From assembly GCF_001545035.1 (NCBI RefSeq), contig NZ_FCOJ02000002.1:1-64000 (forward strand): 64,000 nucleotides of DNA, read 5' to 3'. Positions 45,535-54,261 of the stretch are shown one piece after another. A program made the position numbers and the translations under genes. The DNA comes from Caballeronia glebae. GTDB taxonomy: Bacteria > Pseudomonadota > Gammaproteobacteria > Burkholderiales > Burkholderiaceae. Numbering within the stretch: position 1 is the stretch's first letter; each line of letters starts with the position of its first letter. The notes below the pieces were generated by a model. It had not been told where the DNA came from and did no database searches. It was given only the letters and a program-made list of their open reading frames with translations.

Positions 45535-48500
45535 ATGACTCGGTTCCTCTCCAGAGGTTTGCTCGTCAATATTGCCGTGGTACTGGCCGCGCTCGGCGCG
45601 AACGCGTTCGTCGCGTGCGAACAGATCGGCGGTCTGCGCGAAAGCGACGCGCGCACGCTGCGCTCAATGAGCCTCTTGCGCGATCTCGCGGCTTATCGCA
45701 GCACGCTCGGCGAATCGCTCACTCAACTGAGCCGCTTCGAAGCGACCGGCGTCGCGGAAACCGAAGCGCTGCATCAGGCGCGCTTGGCGCATCTCGACGC
45801 GCTCGAAAGCGGGCTGCGCGCGCAGATCGCGATGGAGCCCGGCATGACAGGCGCATTCGACGCGCTCGCCGCCAGCGCCGCGGTCATGCGCCATGACGAC
45901 GATCTCGCGTTCGCGCACGCGAAAAACGCCAGCGCCGACGAATCCCGCGCATGGGCCGACGCCGCGTTCGTCACGCTCGGCGAAGACCAGCAAGGCGTCG
46001 ACGACGAGCTTGCGGCCGTGCGCTCGCGCATCGACGACGCGACGATCGACGCGCTCGATCATTCGGCGCAGGCATCGGGCGGCGCGATGCTGCTGCTCGT
46101 CTTCACGATGCTCGCCGGCAGCGCCGTGCTGATCTATCTCTTCGCGAGCCACGAGCGGCAATCGCGCGAGAAGCTCGGCGCGGTGCGCGAGCGACAGCGC
46201 AGCAACGAGCGCTTTCGCGGCATGTTCGAGGCGCATCCCGTGCCGATGTGGATCGTCGATCGCGAGACGATGCGCTTCGTCGCCGTGAATCAGGCCGCGA
46301 TCGAGCACTTCGGCTTTAACGAGCTGGAGTTCATGAACATGACGCTGCGCGATCTGCATCACGCGGACGACTTCGACAGCTTCGCCGCACGGCTCGCGCG
46401 CAGCGGCGGCGAGACGGGCGAACGTGCGACGGCGCGGCAGGGCTCGGCGGGCGTGTGGCGCTATCGCTGCAAAGACGGCGCGATCGTCGGCGCGGACGTG
46501 TCGCATCATTCGCTCACGTATTCGAACCGGCCGGGCATCTTCATGCTGGCGAACGACGTGACCGACCGCATCAACGCCGAGGCCGAGGCGCGCAGATCCA
46601 ACGAGATGCTCGAAGCGGTCATCGACAACATTCCGCAGCGCGTGTTCTGGAAGGACCGCGAGTTGCGCTATCTCGGCTGCAACAACGCGTTCGCGCGCGA
46701 TGCGGGTCTCGCGTACAACGAGCAGGTTATCGGCAAGACGGATTTCGAGCTGCCGTGGAGCGCGCTCGCGGACCTCGTGCGCGCGGACGACGAAGAGGTC
46801 ATCGTCACGACCGTGCCGAAGATGCATCACGAGCGCGACATCGTGATGGGCGACCAGTTGCGCACCGTCGTCACGAGCAAGCTGCCGCTGCTCGACGGCG
46901 AAGGGCAGACCATCGGCGTGCTCGGTTCGTATCACGACGTCACCGATCACAAGCGCGCCGAACTCGCGCTGCGTCTGCAAAGCCGCGCGCTCGACGCGAG
47001 CGTGAACGCGATTCTCATCACGGGCGTGGTCGATGGCGCGAACGTGATCGAGTACGCGAATCCGGCGTTCAAGCGCATCACGGGTTACGACCCGAGCGAG
47101 GTGATCGGCCAGGATTGCCGCTTCCTGCACGGGCCGGACGGCGAGCAGGAAGGGCTCACGTCGATTCGCCGCGCGCTCTCCGCGAACATGGAGGCGAGCG
47201 TCGTGGTGCGCAACTATCGCAAGGACGGCGCGCTCTTCTGGAATCAGCTTTTCGTCGCGCCGGTGCCGAACGCGCAGGGCATGACGACGCATCACATCGG
47301 CATCATCAACGACGTGACCGACCTGATGCGCTATCAGGAAGAACTGGAATATCAGGCGAATTACGACACGCTCACGCGTCTGCCGAATCGCAACTTGCTG
47401 AAGGACCGCCTGCAACATGCGATCGAGACCGCGCGGCGGCGCGAGACGAGAATCGCCGTCGTGTTCATGGATCTCGACGGCTTCAAGAACGTCAACGACA
47501 GCCTCGGCCACAGCGTCGGCGACCGCCTGCTCGCGGTGATCGCGGAGCGGCTCGCGCGCTCGGCGCGTTCCAGCGATACGGTCGCGCGTCACGGCGGCGA
47601 CGAGTTCGTCGTCGTGCTGCCCGATCTCACGGACGAAGCCGGGCTCATCGCGTGGATGGAGCGCACGCGCGCAGCGATTTCCGAACCGGTGTGGCTCGAC
47701 GATACGGAGTTGTACGTCGGTTGCAGCATGGGCGCGAGCCTCTATCCGCAGGACGGCGACGACGCTGAAACCGTGATGAAGAAGGCCGATCTCGCGATGT
47801 ATCGCGCGAAGGACATGGGCCGCAATACGTACCAGTTCTATCAGCCGGAGATGAACGCGAGCGTCGGCGCGCGCATGAATCTCGAAAGGCGCTTGCGGCG
47901 CGCGCTGCGCGACGGCGAATTCCTGCTGCACTATCAGCCGCAGGTCGATATGTCGACGCGCCAGATCGTCGGCATCGAAGCGCTCGTGCGCTGGAGCGAT
48001 CCGGAGCAAGGGCTCGTGTCGCCGTCGTCGTTCATTCCGGTGGCGGAAGAGAGCGGGCTGATCGGGCCGCTGTCGGAATGGGTGTTGCGCGAAGCGTGCC
48101 GCCAGAACAAGGCATGGCAGGATGCCGGATTGCCGCCGGCGCGCGTGTCGGTGAATTTGTCGGCGCGGCATTTCCAGCAGCGCGACATCGCCCGGCTCGT
48201 CACTTCCGTGCTTGAAGAGACGGGGCTCGAACCTCGCTATCTCGAACTCGAACTCACGGAAAGCGCGATCATGCGCAACGCCGAGGAAGCCATCACGATG
48301 CTCTCGGAGCTATCGGCGCTCGGCATCGGCATTGCGATCGACGACTTCGGCACGGGCTATTCGAGCCTGTCGTATCTCAAGCGCTTTCCGGTGCATCGGC
48401 TGAAGATCGATCGCTCGTTCGTCGCGGATATCGGTTCGTCGGGCGACGATGAAACCATCACGTCGGCGATCATCGCGCTCGCGCATTCGCTGGAGTTGCA

Positions 48501-48648
48501 GGTGATCGCGGAGGGCGTCGAAACGCACGCGCAGCACGACTTTCTGCGCGAGCGCGATTGCGACGAAATGCAGGGCTATCTGTTCTCGCGCCCGATGCCG
48601 CACGACGCGATTCCGGGACTGCTGCAGCAGGGCGTGCTGCCCCACTGA
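45535..48648 (+). CDS. Membrane PAS-GGDEF-EAL cyclic-di-GMP protein
   Basis: A 1037-residue inner-membrane protein with both cyclic-di-GMP synthesis and hydrolysis domains. Order: membrane helix (about 8-28), periplasmic helical sensor (about 29-180), second helix (about 187-208), three PAS regions (about 225-350, 355-485, 490-610, with PAC-like ends HDVTDHKRAE and NDVTDLM), GGDEF domain with intact GGDEF at 687-691 and the RxxD inhibitory site (RSSD, five residues before it), and EAL domain with E815-A-L plus DDFGTGYSSLSYLKRFP near 938. Both active-site signatures look intact. ATG 45535 is preferred; a GTG at 45460 in frame overlaps an inverted repeat. It sits alone. Confidence 0.92.
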   Translation: MTRFLSRGLLVNIAVVLAALGANAFVACEQIGGLRESDARTLRSMSLLRDLAAYRSTLGESLTQLSRFEATGVAETEALHQARLAHLDALESGLRAQIAMEPGMTGAFDALAASAAVMRHDDDLAFAHAKNASADESRAWADAAFVTLGEDQQGVDDELAAVRSRIDDATIDALDHSAQASGGAMLLLVFTMLAGSAVLIYLFASHERQSREKLGAVRERQRSNERFRGMFEAHPVPMWIVDRETMRFVAVNQAAIEHFGFNELEFMNMTLRDLHHADDFDSFAARLARSGGETGERATARQGSAGVWRYRCKDGAIVGADVSHHSLTYSNRPGIFMLANDVTDRINAEAEARRSNEMLEAVIDNIPQRVFWKDRELRYLGCNNAFARDAGLAYNEQVIGKTDFELPWSALADLVRADDEEVIVTTVPKMHHERDIVMGDQLRTVVTSKLPLLDGEGQTIGVLGSYHDVTDHKRAELALRLQSRALDASVNAILITGVVDGANVIEYANPAFKRITGYDPSEVIGQDCRFLHGPDGEQEGLTSIRRALSANMEASVVVRNYRKDGALFWNQLFVAPVPNAQGMTTHHIGIINDVTDLMRYQEELEYQANYDTLTRLPNRNLLKDRLQHAIETARRRETRIAVVFMDLDGFKNVNDSLGHSVGDRLLAVIAERLARSARSSDTVARHGGDEFVVVLPDLTDEAGLIAWMERTRAAISEPVWLDDTELYVGCSMGASLYPQDGDDAETVMKKADLAMYRAKDMGRNTYQFYQPEMNASVGARMNLERRLRRALRDGEFLLHYQPQVDMSTRQIVGIEALVRWSDPEQGLVSPSSFIPVAEESGLIGPLSEWVLREACRQNKAWQDAGLPPARVSVNLSARHFQQRDIARLVTSVLEETGLEPRYLELELTESAIMRNAEEAITMLSELSALGIGIAIDDFGTGYSSLSYLKRFPVHRLKIDRSFVADIGSSGDDETITSAIIALAHSLELQVIAEGVETHAQHDFLRERDCDEMQGYLFSRPMPHDAIPGLLQQGVLPH

Positions 48649-48658
48649 TCGCGCGCTG

Positions 48659-49054
48659 TCAGTCGAGCGACGGCAGCACGCGCGGGCGGCGGTCGCGGTC
48701 GGTCGCGACGTAGGTGAGCGTCGCTTCCGTCACCTTGACGACTTCTTCGGCGAGGTTCATGCGCTGGGCCCAGACCTCGACGGACACCGTGATGGACGTA
48801 TTGCCGGTCTTGACGATATCGGCGTAGAAGCTCAGCAGATCGCCGACGAACACCGGGTGCTTGAACAGGAACGAGTTCACCGCGACGGTCGCGACGCGGC
48901 CATTCGCGCGGCGGCTCGCCGGAATGGAGCCGGCGATATCGACCTGCGCCATGATCCATCCGCCGAAGACGTCGCCGTGGACGTTGGCGTCGGCAGGCTG
49001 CGGCACGACGCGCAGCGCGACGTGCTTTTCGGGAAGACTGGAATGGTCGGTCAT
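48659..49054 (-). CDS. Acyl-CoA thioesterase (YciA-like hotdog fold)
   Basis: A 131-residue hotdog-fold acyl-CoA hydrolase. ADANVHGDVFGGWIMAQVDIAG (about 21-42) contains the HGDxFGGW motif with the catalytic Asp region of YciA-type enzymes; FKHPVFVGDLLSFYADIVKTGNTSITVSVEVWAQ (in parts, about 64-98) is the second half of the fold. It hydrolyses a range of acyl-CoAs to free acids, helping keep CoA available. The ATG has GGAG within reach; an in-frame extension to 49231 is rejected because it precedes the normal N-terminus. Convergent with the GGDEF-EAL gene, leaving 10 bases. Confidence 0.9.
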   Translation of the reverse strand: MTDHSSLPEKHVALRVVPQPADANVHGDVFGGWIMAQVDIAGSIPASRRANGRVATVAVNSFLFKHPVFVGDLLSFYADIVKTGNTSITVSVEVWAQRMNLAEEVVKVTEATLTYVATDRDRRPRVLPSLD

Positions 49055-49302
49055 GGAAGGAGTTCCGGTTTGCAAGGCGGGGAGAAGGCAGGCGGGCGCG
49101 AGCGGCCCCTCGAACCTTCTGCGACAATGCATAGTTATGGATGCACCCGATTGCGCACGAGGTAAAGACCTCGCTCGCGCCGGGCTTGCAGTAAATTGTA
49201 CGGGAAAGCATGCAGCCAGACGTGCGCCCATTTAGCCGATAAAAACACGCCCCACGCCGCGCCCGACTCCGCTCGCGCGTCGCGCTCGAACGATACGAAC
49301 TC

Positions 49303-51189
49303 ATGCGCCGCTTTCCCAACGCCGAGCCCGGGCCAGTGCAGCAAGGCCCGCGCAACGACTGGCAGACGATCCGCTCGCTGCTGCCTTATCTCACCACGTA
49401 CAAATGGCGCGTCGCGTTCGCGCTGACATGCCTGATCGGCGCGAAGGTCGCGAACCTCGGCGTGCCGATCGTGATGAAGCGCATCGTCGATGGTCTTGCA
49501 TCCGTGCAGCATCTCACCGCGCTCGGACGCGCGAACGACGCGCCGGGCGTCGTGCTGATCGGCGGCATCGGGCTGCTCGTGATCGCGTATGCGCTCGCGC
49601 GGCTCTCGACCTCGCTCTTCACCGAACTGCGCGAACTGCTTTTCGCCAAGGTCACGGAAAGCGCCGTGCGGCAACTCGCGCTGCAAGTGTTCCGCCATCT
49701 GCACGCGCTGTCGCTGCGCTTTCATCTGGAGCGGCAGACGGGCGGCATGTCGCGCGATATCGAACGCGGCACGCGCGGCATTCAGCAACTCGTTTCCTAT
49801 TCGCTCTACAGCATCTTGCCGACGCTCGTCGAGGTTGGACTCGTGCTCGCGTTCTTCGTGACGAAGTACGAGGCGTATTACGCGATCGTCACGTTCATCG
49901 CGCTCGTCACGTATATCGTGTTCACGGTGAAAGTGACGGAGTGGCGCACGCACTTTCGCCGCACGATGAACGATCTCGATTCCAAGGCGAACTCGCGCGC
50001 GATCGATTCGCTGCTCAACTACGAGACCGTGAAGTACTTCGGCAACGAAGAGTGGGAAACGCGTCGTTACGACGAGAATCTCCGGCGTTATCGCGCGGCC
50101 GCGATCAAGTCGCAGCGCTCGCTGTCGATGCTGAACTTCGGGCAGCAAACGATCATCGGGCTCGGGCTTGTTTTCATTCTGTGGCGCGCGACGCAAGGCG
50201 TGATGGCGGGGCGGCTGACGCTCGGCGATCTCGTGCTCATCAATACGTTCATGCTGCAGCTCTACATTCCGCTGAATTTTCTCGGCGTGGTGTATCGCGA
50301 ACTGAAGCAGGCGCTGACCGACATGGATCGCATGTTCACGCTGCTCGGCGCGGGCCGCGAAGTGCCCGATGCGCCGGACGCGCAAGCGCTCGCCGTGCGT
50401 GGCGGCGAAGTGCGCTTCGAGAATGTGAGCTTCGCGTACGAAAAGGCGCGGCCGATTCTGCACGGCGTAGATTTCACGATTCCCGCGGGCACGACGACGG
50501 CCGTCGTCGGGCACAGCGGCTCGGGCAAATCGACGCTCGGGCGGCTGCTCTTTCGCTTCTACGATCTCGATCGCGCCCAGGGCGGAAGCATTCGAATCGA
50601 CGGGCAGGATATTCGCGACGTCACGCAGGATTCGCTGCGCGCGGCGATCGGCATCGTGCCGCAGGACACGGTGCTCTTCAACGATTCGATCTACTACAAC
50701 ATCGCGTATGGGCGGCCTTCGGCGAGCCGCGACGAAGTGATCGCGGCGGCGCGCGCGGCGCATATTCACGACTTCATCGAGACGTTGCCGGCGGGTTACG
50801 ACACGGCGGTCGGCGAGCGCGGCCTCAAGTTGTCGGGCGGCGAAAAGCAGCGCGTCGCGATTGCGCGCACGCTGCTGAAGAACCCGCCCATTCTGATCTT
50901 CGACGAAGCCACGTCCGCGCTCGATTCGAAATCGGAGCGCGCGATCCAGCACGAACTCGACTCGATCGCGCGCGAGAGAACGACGCTCATCATCGCGCAT
51001 CGGCTATCGACGGTCGTGCACGCGCAGCAGATCATCGTGATGGATCACGGGCGCATCGTGGAGCGCGGAACGCATGCGCAGTTGCTGCGCGCGGGCGGGT
51101 TGTTCTCGCAGATGTGGGCGTTGCAGCAGCAGCGCGCGGAGGAAGCGGAGCGGGATCAGCGGGATCAGCGGGATACGGCGGGGGTTTGA
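49303..51189 (+). CDS. Atm1-type ABC exporter (fused permease/ATPase)
   Basis: A 628-residue half-transporter that would function as a homodimer in the inner membrane. The six-helix membrane domain spans about 30-330, with KYFGNEEWETRRYDENLRRY (about 244) and LNFLGVVYRELKQALTDMDRMF typical of the Atm1/HMT group, which exports glutathione-linked or metal-thiol compounds. The ATPase domain has Walker A GHSGSGKST (about 404), signature LSGGEKQRVAIART (about 508), Walker B ILIFDEATSALD (about 530) and the H-loop IIAHRLSTV. The C-terminus contains RDQRDQRD from a 9-bp tandem repeat. No Fe-S assembly genes are near, so the substrate is open. Confidence 0.9.
   Translation: MRRFPNAEPGPVQQGPRNDWQTIRSLLPYLTTYKWRVAFALTCLIGAKVANLGVPIVMKRIVDGLASVQHLTALGRANDAPGVVLIGGIGLLVIAYALARLSTSLFTELRELLFAKVTESAVRQLALQVFRHLHALSLRFHLERQTGGMSRDIERGTRGIQQLVSYSLYSILPTLVEVGLVLAFFVTKYEAYYAIVTFIALVTYIVFTVKVTEWRTHFRRTMNDLDSKANSRAIDSLLNYETVKYFGNEEWETRRYDENLRRYRAAAIKSQRSLSMLNFGQQTIIGLGLVFILWRATQGVMAGRLTLGDLVLINTFMLQLYIPLNFLGVVYRELKQALTDMDRMFTLLGAGREVPDAPDAQALAVRGGEVRFENVSFAYEKARPILHGVDFTIPAGTTTAVVGHSGSGKSTLGRLLFRFYDLDRAQGGSIRIDGQDIRDVTQDSLRAAIGIVPQDTVLFNDSIYYNIAYGRPSASRDEVIAAARAAHIHDFIETLPAGYDTAVGERGLKLSGGEKQRVAIARTLLKNPPILIFDEATSALDSKSERAIQHELDSIARERTTLIIAHRLSTVVHAQQIIVMDHGRIVERGTHAQLLRAGGLFSQMWALQQQRAEEAERDQRDQRDTAGV
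51151..51177 (+). repeat. 9-bp tandem repeat in ABC exporter C-terminus
   Basis: The unit CGGGATCAG is present twice exactly and a third time with two changes at its end, encoding the RDQ-RDQ-RDT tail. In-frame unit gain or loss would alter only the last residues of the protein. Confidence 0.7.
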
Positions 51190-51296
51190 GCGTTTGCGCG
51201 CATGTTGTAAGCAGGCGCGATGGCGCTCAATTTAACAAATCGCTTCTTCGCTTCCTGATAAATTCGGATTCCTTTGTAAGTATGCGGAGAAAGCGA

Positions 51297-51497
51297 ATGA
51301 GCGATATCACCTTTGAGGACCTGCTCGTTGCCGTCGCGGCGTTCGCCCTGATGATCTACCCGTTTGTGCGAATTATCCGCCGAACGGGGCGTTCCGGATG
51401 GTGGATACTCGCGTTCATGTCGCCGCTGTCGCTGATTGCGTTGTATGTCTTTGCATTCGTGCGCTGGCCGGCGATCGACGGCGACCGCCGGTCATAA
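51297..51497 (+). CDS. Small predicted membrane protein (66 aa)
   Basis: A 66-residue protein with two hydrophobic helices (about 7-24, LLVAVAAFALMIYPFVRI, and 35-55, WWILAFMSPLSLIALYVFAFV) separated by a basic loop RRTGRSG, so an inner-membrane hairpin is likely. The ATG is supported by GGAGA seven bases upstream; an in-frame ATG at 51282 would overlap that site. Family not recognised with confidence, although small two-helix proteins with similar RxxGRSGWW patterns occur beside many genes. It lies between the ABC exporter and a convergent NarK-like gene. Confidence 0.65.
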   Translation: MSDITFEDLLVAVAAFALMIYPFVRIIRRTGRSGWWILAFMSPLSLIALYVFAFVRWPAIDGDRRS

Positions 51498-51506
51498 GCT
51501 ACGGCA

Positions 51507-52895
51507 TCACTCCATCGCGTGCGCGCCGCCGATCGCGACGCCATCGTGCGCTTGCGAAGCCGTCGACGACCAACGCAGCCATTGACCGCGCAGCAGGAAC
51601 AACGCGCCGAACGCGCAAGTCGCGAGCACGCCGAAAGTGGCGAAGCCCATCTGATAGCTGCCCGTGCTTTCCTTCGCGATGCCCATGATCACCGGCAGAT
51701 AGAACCCGCCGATCCCGCCCGCCGCACCGACGATCCCCGACAGCAACCCCGTCTTGCCCTTCCAGCGATGCGGCACGAGCTGGAACGTCGAGCCATTGCC
51801 GAGACCGAACGCGATATACAGGCAGATCAGGATCGCCACACCGCCCGCGACCGGCGGCATCCAGATCGCGAACGCGAAGTCGCCGACGGCGATCGCGGCG
51901 AGCAGCACGAGCAGCGCGCGCACACCCGTGACGCGATCCGCGACATAGCCGCCGAACGGACGCACGATCGCGCCGAGAAACGCGAGCAGCGACATGAAGA
52001 GACCGGCTTCGAGCTTCGGCATCTGATAAAGCGACGTGAGCAGTAGCGTCACATACGACGACATGCCGACGAACCCGCCGAACGTGATGCTGTAGATCAG
52101 CATGATGACCCACGTGTCGCGCTCGCCGAGCACCGACCGATAATGCCGCGGCAGCACGGCGATCGCGATGAGCGCGCCGATCACCGGCAAGAGCAGCACG
52201 CCTGCCTTGCCGCCGCCGAACACGCCGGCGTTCACCGCGAGCACCAGCACGATCAGGCTCGCGAGCGTGATCGCGAAGCTCGAAAGCGCGCGCATGGTGC
52301 TGCCGGTCTTGACGCCGGCACCGGACGCCCACGCGAAGAGCGCGACACCCGTGATGGCGAGCAACGGCAGCGCGGCGGCGGTCGATACCTGCCAGCCGAA
52401 GGCATCGGCGAGATGCGGGAACAGGAAGCCGTCGAGCACCGCGCCGATGTTGCCGGCCGCGGCCAGACCCAGCACGAGACCCTGCACCTTCGGCGGATAG
52501 TTGCTGCCGGCCATCGGCAGCGCCACGGCGAAGCTCGCGCCGCCCATGCCGAGGAACACGCCGAGCACGAGCAGCAACGCATACGACGGCACGCCGGGCA
52601 AAAGCGGCAGCACGATCGACGGAATCGACGAGAGCACAACGCCCATCAGCGCGACGCGCCGTCCATCGGTCGATTGATAGAGGTTGCCGAGCGTCACGCG
52701 CAAAATGGCGGCGGCCAGCACCGGAACCGCGACGAGGAAGCCTTGCTGCGCCGCCGACATCGTCACGTCGCGACCGATGAATGGCGCGAGCGGCCCATAC
52801 AGCACCCAGACGGTGAAACCCGTATCGAAGTAGAGGAAGCAGGCGACGAGCGAGCGCCAGTTGCCGCTCTTGAGCGATGCGATCAGATTGGACAT
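51507..52895 (-). CDS. NarK-type nitrate/nitrite MFS transporter
   Basis: A 462-residue, 12-helix MFS transporter of the nitrate/nitrite porter group. Seen are the N-terminal WRSLVACFLYFDTGFTVWVLYGPLAPFIGRD, the helix-5 signature GLVLGLAAAGNIGAVLDGFLFP (about 127-148) with the G-x-x-G-N-x-G core of nitrate-signature motif 1, and the motif A-like loop LYQSTDGRRVALMG after helix 2. The second signature in helix 11 (GIVGAAGGIGGFYLPVIMG, about 405-423) is also glycine-rich as expected. Start at MSNLIASLKSG. It is divergent from a LysR gene. No nitrate reductase is in the window, though gdhA nearby fits nitrogen assimilation. Confidence 0.88.
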   Translation of the reverse strand: MSNLIASLKSGNWRSLVACFLYFDTGFTVWVLYGPLAPFIGRDVTMSAAQQGFLVAVPVLAAAILRVTLGNLYQSTDGRRVALMGVVLSSIPSIVLPLLPGVPSYALLLVLGVFLGMGGASFAVALPMAGSNYPPKVQGLVLGLAAAGNIGAVLDGFLFPHLADAFGWQVSTAAALPLLAITGVALFAWASGAGVKTGSTMRALSSFAITLASLIVLVLAVNAGVFGGGKAGVLLLPVIGALIAIAVLPRHYRSVLGERDTWVIMLIYSITFGGFVGMSSYVTLLLTSLYQMPKLEAGLFMSLLAFLGAIVRPFGGYVADRVTGVRALLVLLAAIAVGDFAFAIWMPPVAGGVAILICLYIAFGLGNGSTFQLVPHRWKGKTGLLSGIVGAAGGIGGFYLPVIMGIAKESTGSYQMGFATFGVLATCAFGALFLLRGQWLRWSSTASQAHDGVAIGGAHAME

Positions 52896-52971
52896 TGTGG
52901 GTTCCGGGAATGCGCGTGCCGTCGAATGAGCACGCGACGGCCCCGAAATTTGCAAGCATCATGCCAATGGA

Positions 52972-52994
52972 ATGCATATTTAATCGATGCATCG
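52972..52994. promoter_or_regulatory. Paired ATGCAT motifs in narK-like/LysR divergent gap
   Basis: ATGCAT occurs at 52972-52977 and again inside the perfect 10-bp palindrome CGATGCATCG (52985-52994), 15 bases apart. The same hexamer reappears upstream of gdhA. The site lies about 77 bases upstream of the transporter start and 187 bases upstream of the LysR gene. Confidence 0.45.
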
Positions 52995-53181
52995 CGCGAG
53001 CGAGCGTGGGCGCGGCGCTCGGGCGCATGCACGAGCGTTGCTGACCGGCATTCATGCGCGGGGCCGCCGGCACCGCGCCCGTGCGTGACCGCATGCGAAT
53101 GGTGCGCTGCGCCTTCGCGCGGTTCATGCGCCCGCTAGAATGCGTTCTTTGCCAAGAAGCGCCGCGCGCGCCTGAAAACGC

Positions 53182-54153
53182 ATGGAACTGAAATGGCTGG
53201 AAGACTTCGTGTCGCTCGCGGAGACGCGCAGCTTCAGTCGCTCGGCTGAGCTTCGGCACATCACGCAGCCCGCGTTCTCGCGGCGCATCCAGGCGCTCGA
53301 AGGCTGGCTCGGCACGGAGCTCATCGACCGATCGGTGTATCCGACGCGGCTCACGCAAGCCGGCAACGTGTTCTACGAGCAGGCGCTCACGATGCTCTCG
53401 CAGTTCCACGAAGCGCGCACGCTCTTGCGCGGGCAGGGCGGCGTGCCGTCGGCGACCATCGAGTTCGCCGTGCCGCACACGCTTTCGCTCACCTATTTTC
53501 CGCGCTGGCTCGAACACATCGAGGCGCGGCTTGGGCGCATCCGCACGCGGCTGCGCGCGCTCAACGTCCACGATGCGGTTCTCTCGCTCGTCGAAGGCGG
53601 CTGCGATCTCGTGATGGGCTATCACCATCCGAGTCATCCGGTCGCACTCGATCCTGCGCGTTACGACATGCTCACGCTCGGCGCGGAGCCGATCAGCCCG
53701 TTTTCCGCCGTCACCAAAGGCGGACGCGCGCGCTTCACGCTGCCCGCGACGGCCGAATCGCCGGTGCCGTATCTGTCTTACACGCCGAACGCGTATCTCG
53801 GGCGCATGACGGAAGTCATCATCGCGACGGCGCCCACGCGCCTGCATCTCGACAAGGTTTATGAAACCGACATGGCCGAAGGCCTGAAAGCGATGGCGCT
53901 CGCGGGCCACGGCGTCGCGTTCCTGCCGCACAGCGCGGTGGAGGACGCGGTGGAGGAAGGGCGGCTCGTTCGCCTCGATCGCGGAACGCGGGGCACGCCC
54001 GCCGGTCAGTTCACGCTGACGATGGAAATCCGCCTCTATCGCGACAAGCTTGCCGCGCTTGGCGAAGAGCCGCGTCAGGCATTGATGCGCGCGCTGTGGA
54101 ATGCGGTCGGGGAAGAGTTGCAGAATGCGTCGTCTGGGAGACCTGCGCCGTAA
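53182..54153 (+). CDS. LysR-family transcriptional regulator
   Basis: A 323-residue LysR-type regulator. The N-terminal winged HTH (about 1-62, MELKWLEDFVSLAETRSFSRSAELRHITQPAFSRRIQALEGWLG in parts) is followed by an effector-binding domain (about 90-300). It is divergent from the NarK-like transporter and in front of gdhA, which starts 108 bases after its stop, so nitrogen metabolism is the likely theme. ATGCAT-type motifs in both flanking regulatory gaps are candidate targets. A TAGAAT -10-like hexamer lies at 53136-53141. The effector is not identifiable. Confidence 0.92.
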   Translation: MELKWLEDFVSLAETRSFSRSAELRHITQPAFSRRIQALEGWLGTELIDRSVYPTRLTQAGNVFYEQALTMLSQFHEARTLLRGQGGVPSATIEFAVPHTLSLTYFPRWLEHIEARLGRIRTRLRALNVHDAVLSLVEGGCDLVMGYHHPSHPVALDPARYDMLTLGAEPISPFSAVTKGGRARFTLPATAESPVPYLSYTPNAYLGRMTEVIIATAPTRLHLDKVYETDMAEGLKAMALAGHGVAFLPHSAVEDAVEEGRLVRLDRGTRGTPAGQFTLTMEIRLYRDKLAALGEEPRQALMRALWNAVGEELQNASSGRPAP

Positions 54154-54167
54154 GGCTGCGCAACGTT

Positions 54168-54240
54168 ATGCAGGATTTGCATGATGAGATAAGGAAACGG
54201 CATTGGATTTGGTAACGGCGTTTTTCGACAATGCATGCAT
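54168..54240 (+). promoter_or_regulatory. ATGCA/TGCAT motifs upstream of gdhA
   Basis: The inverted repeat ATGCA-GGATT-TGCAT (54168-54182) fits the short LysR-type T-N11-A plan, and a perfect 10-bp palindrome ATGCATGCAT (54231-54240) lies 21 bases before the gdhA start. Both resemble the motifs in the gap before the LysR gene. Confidence 0.45.
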
Positions 54241-54261
54241 CCCTTCACCGCTGGAGCATCA

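Noticed and set aside
51499-53931. 810-codon minus-strand frame covering the transporter and LysR regions
   Set aside because: The transporter is encoded in a different minus-strand frame with clear membrane helices; this frame is Arg-rich and without helices.
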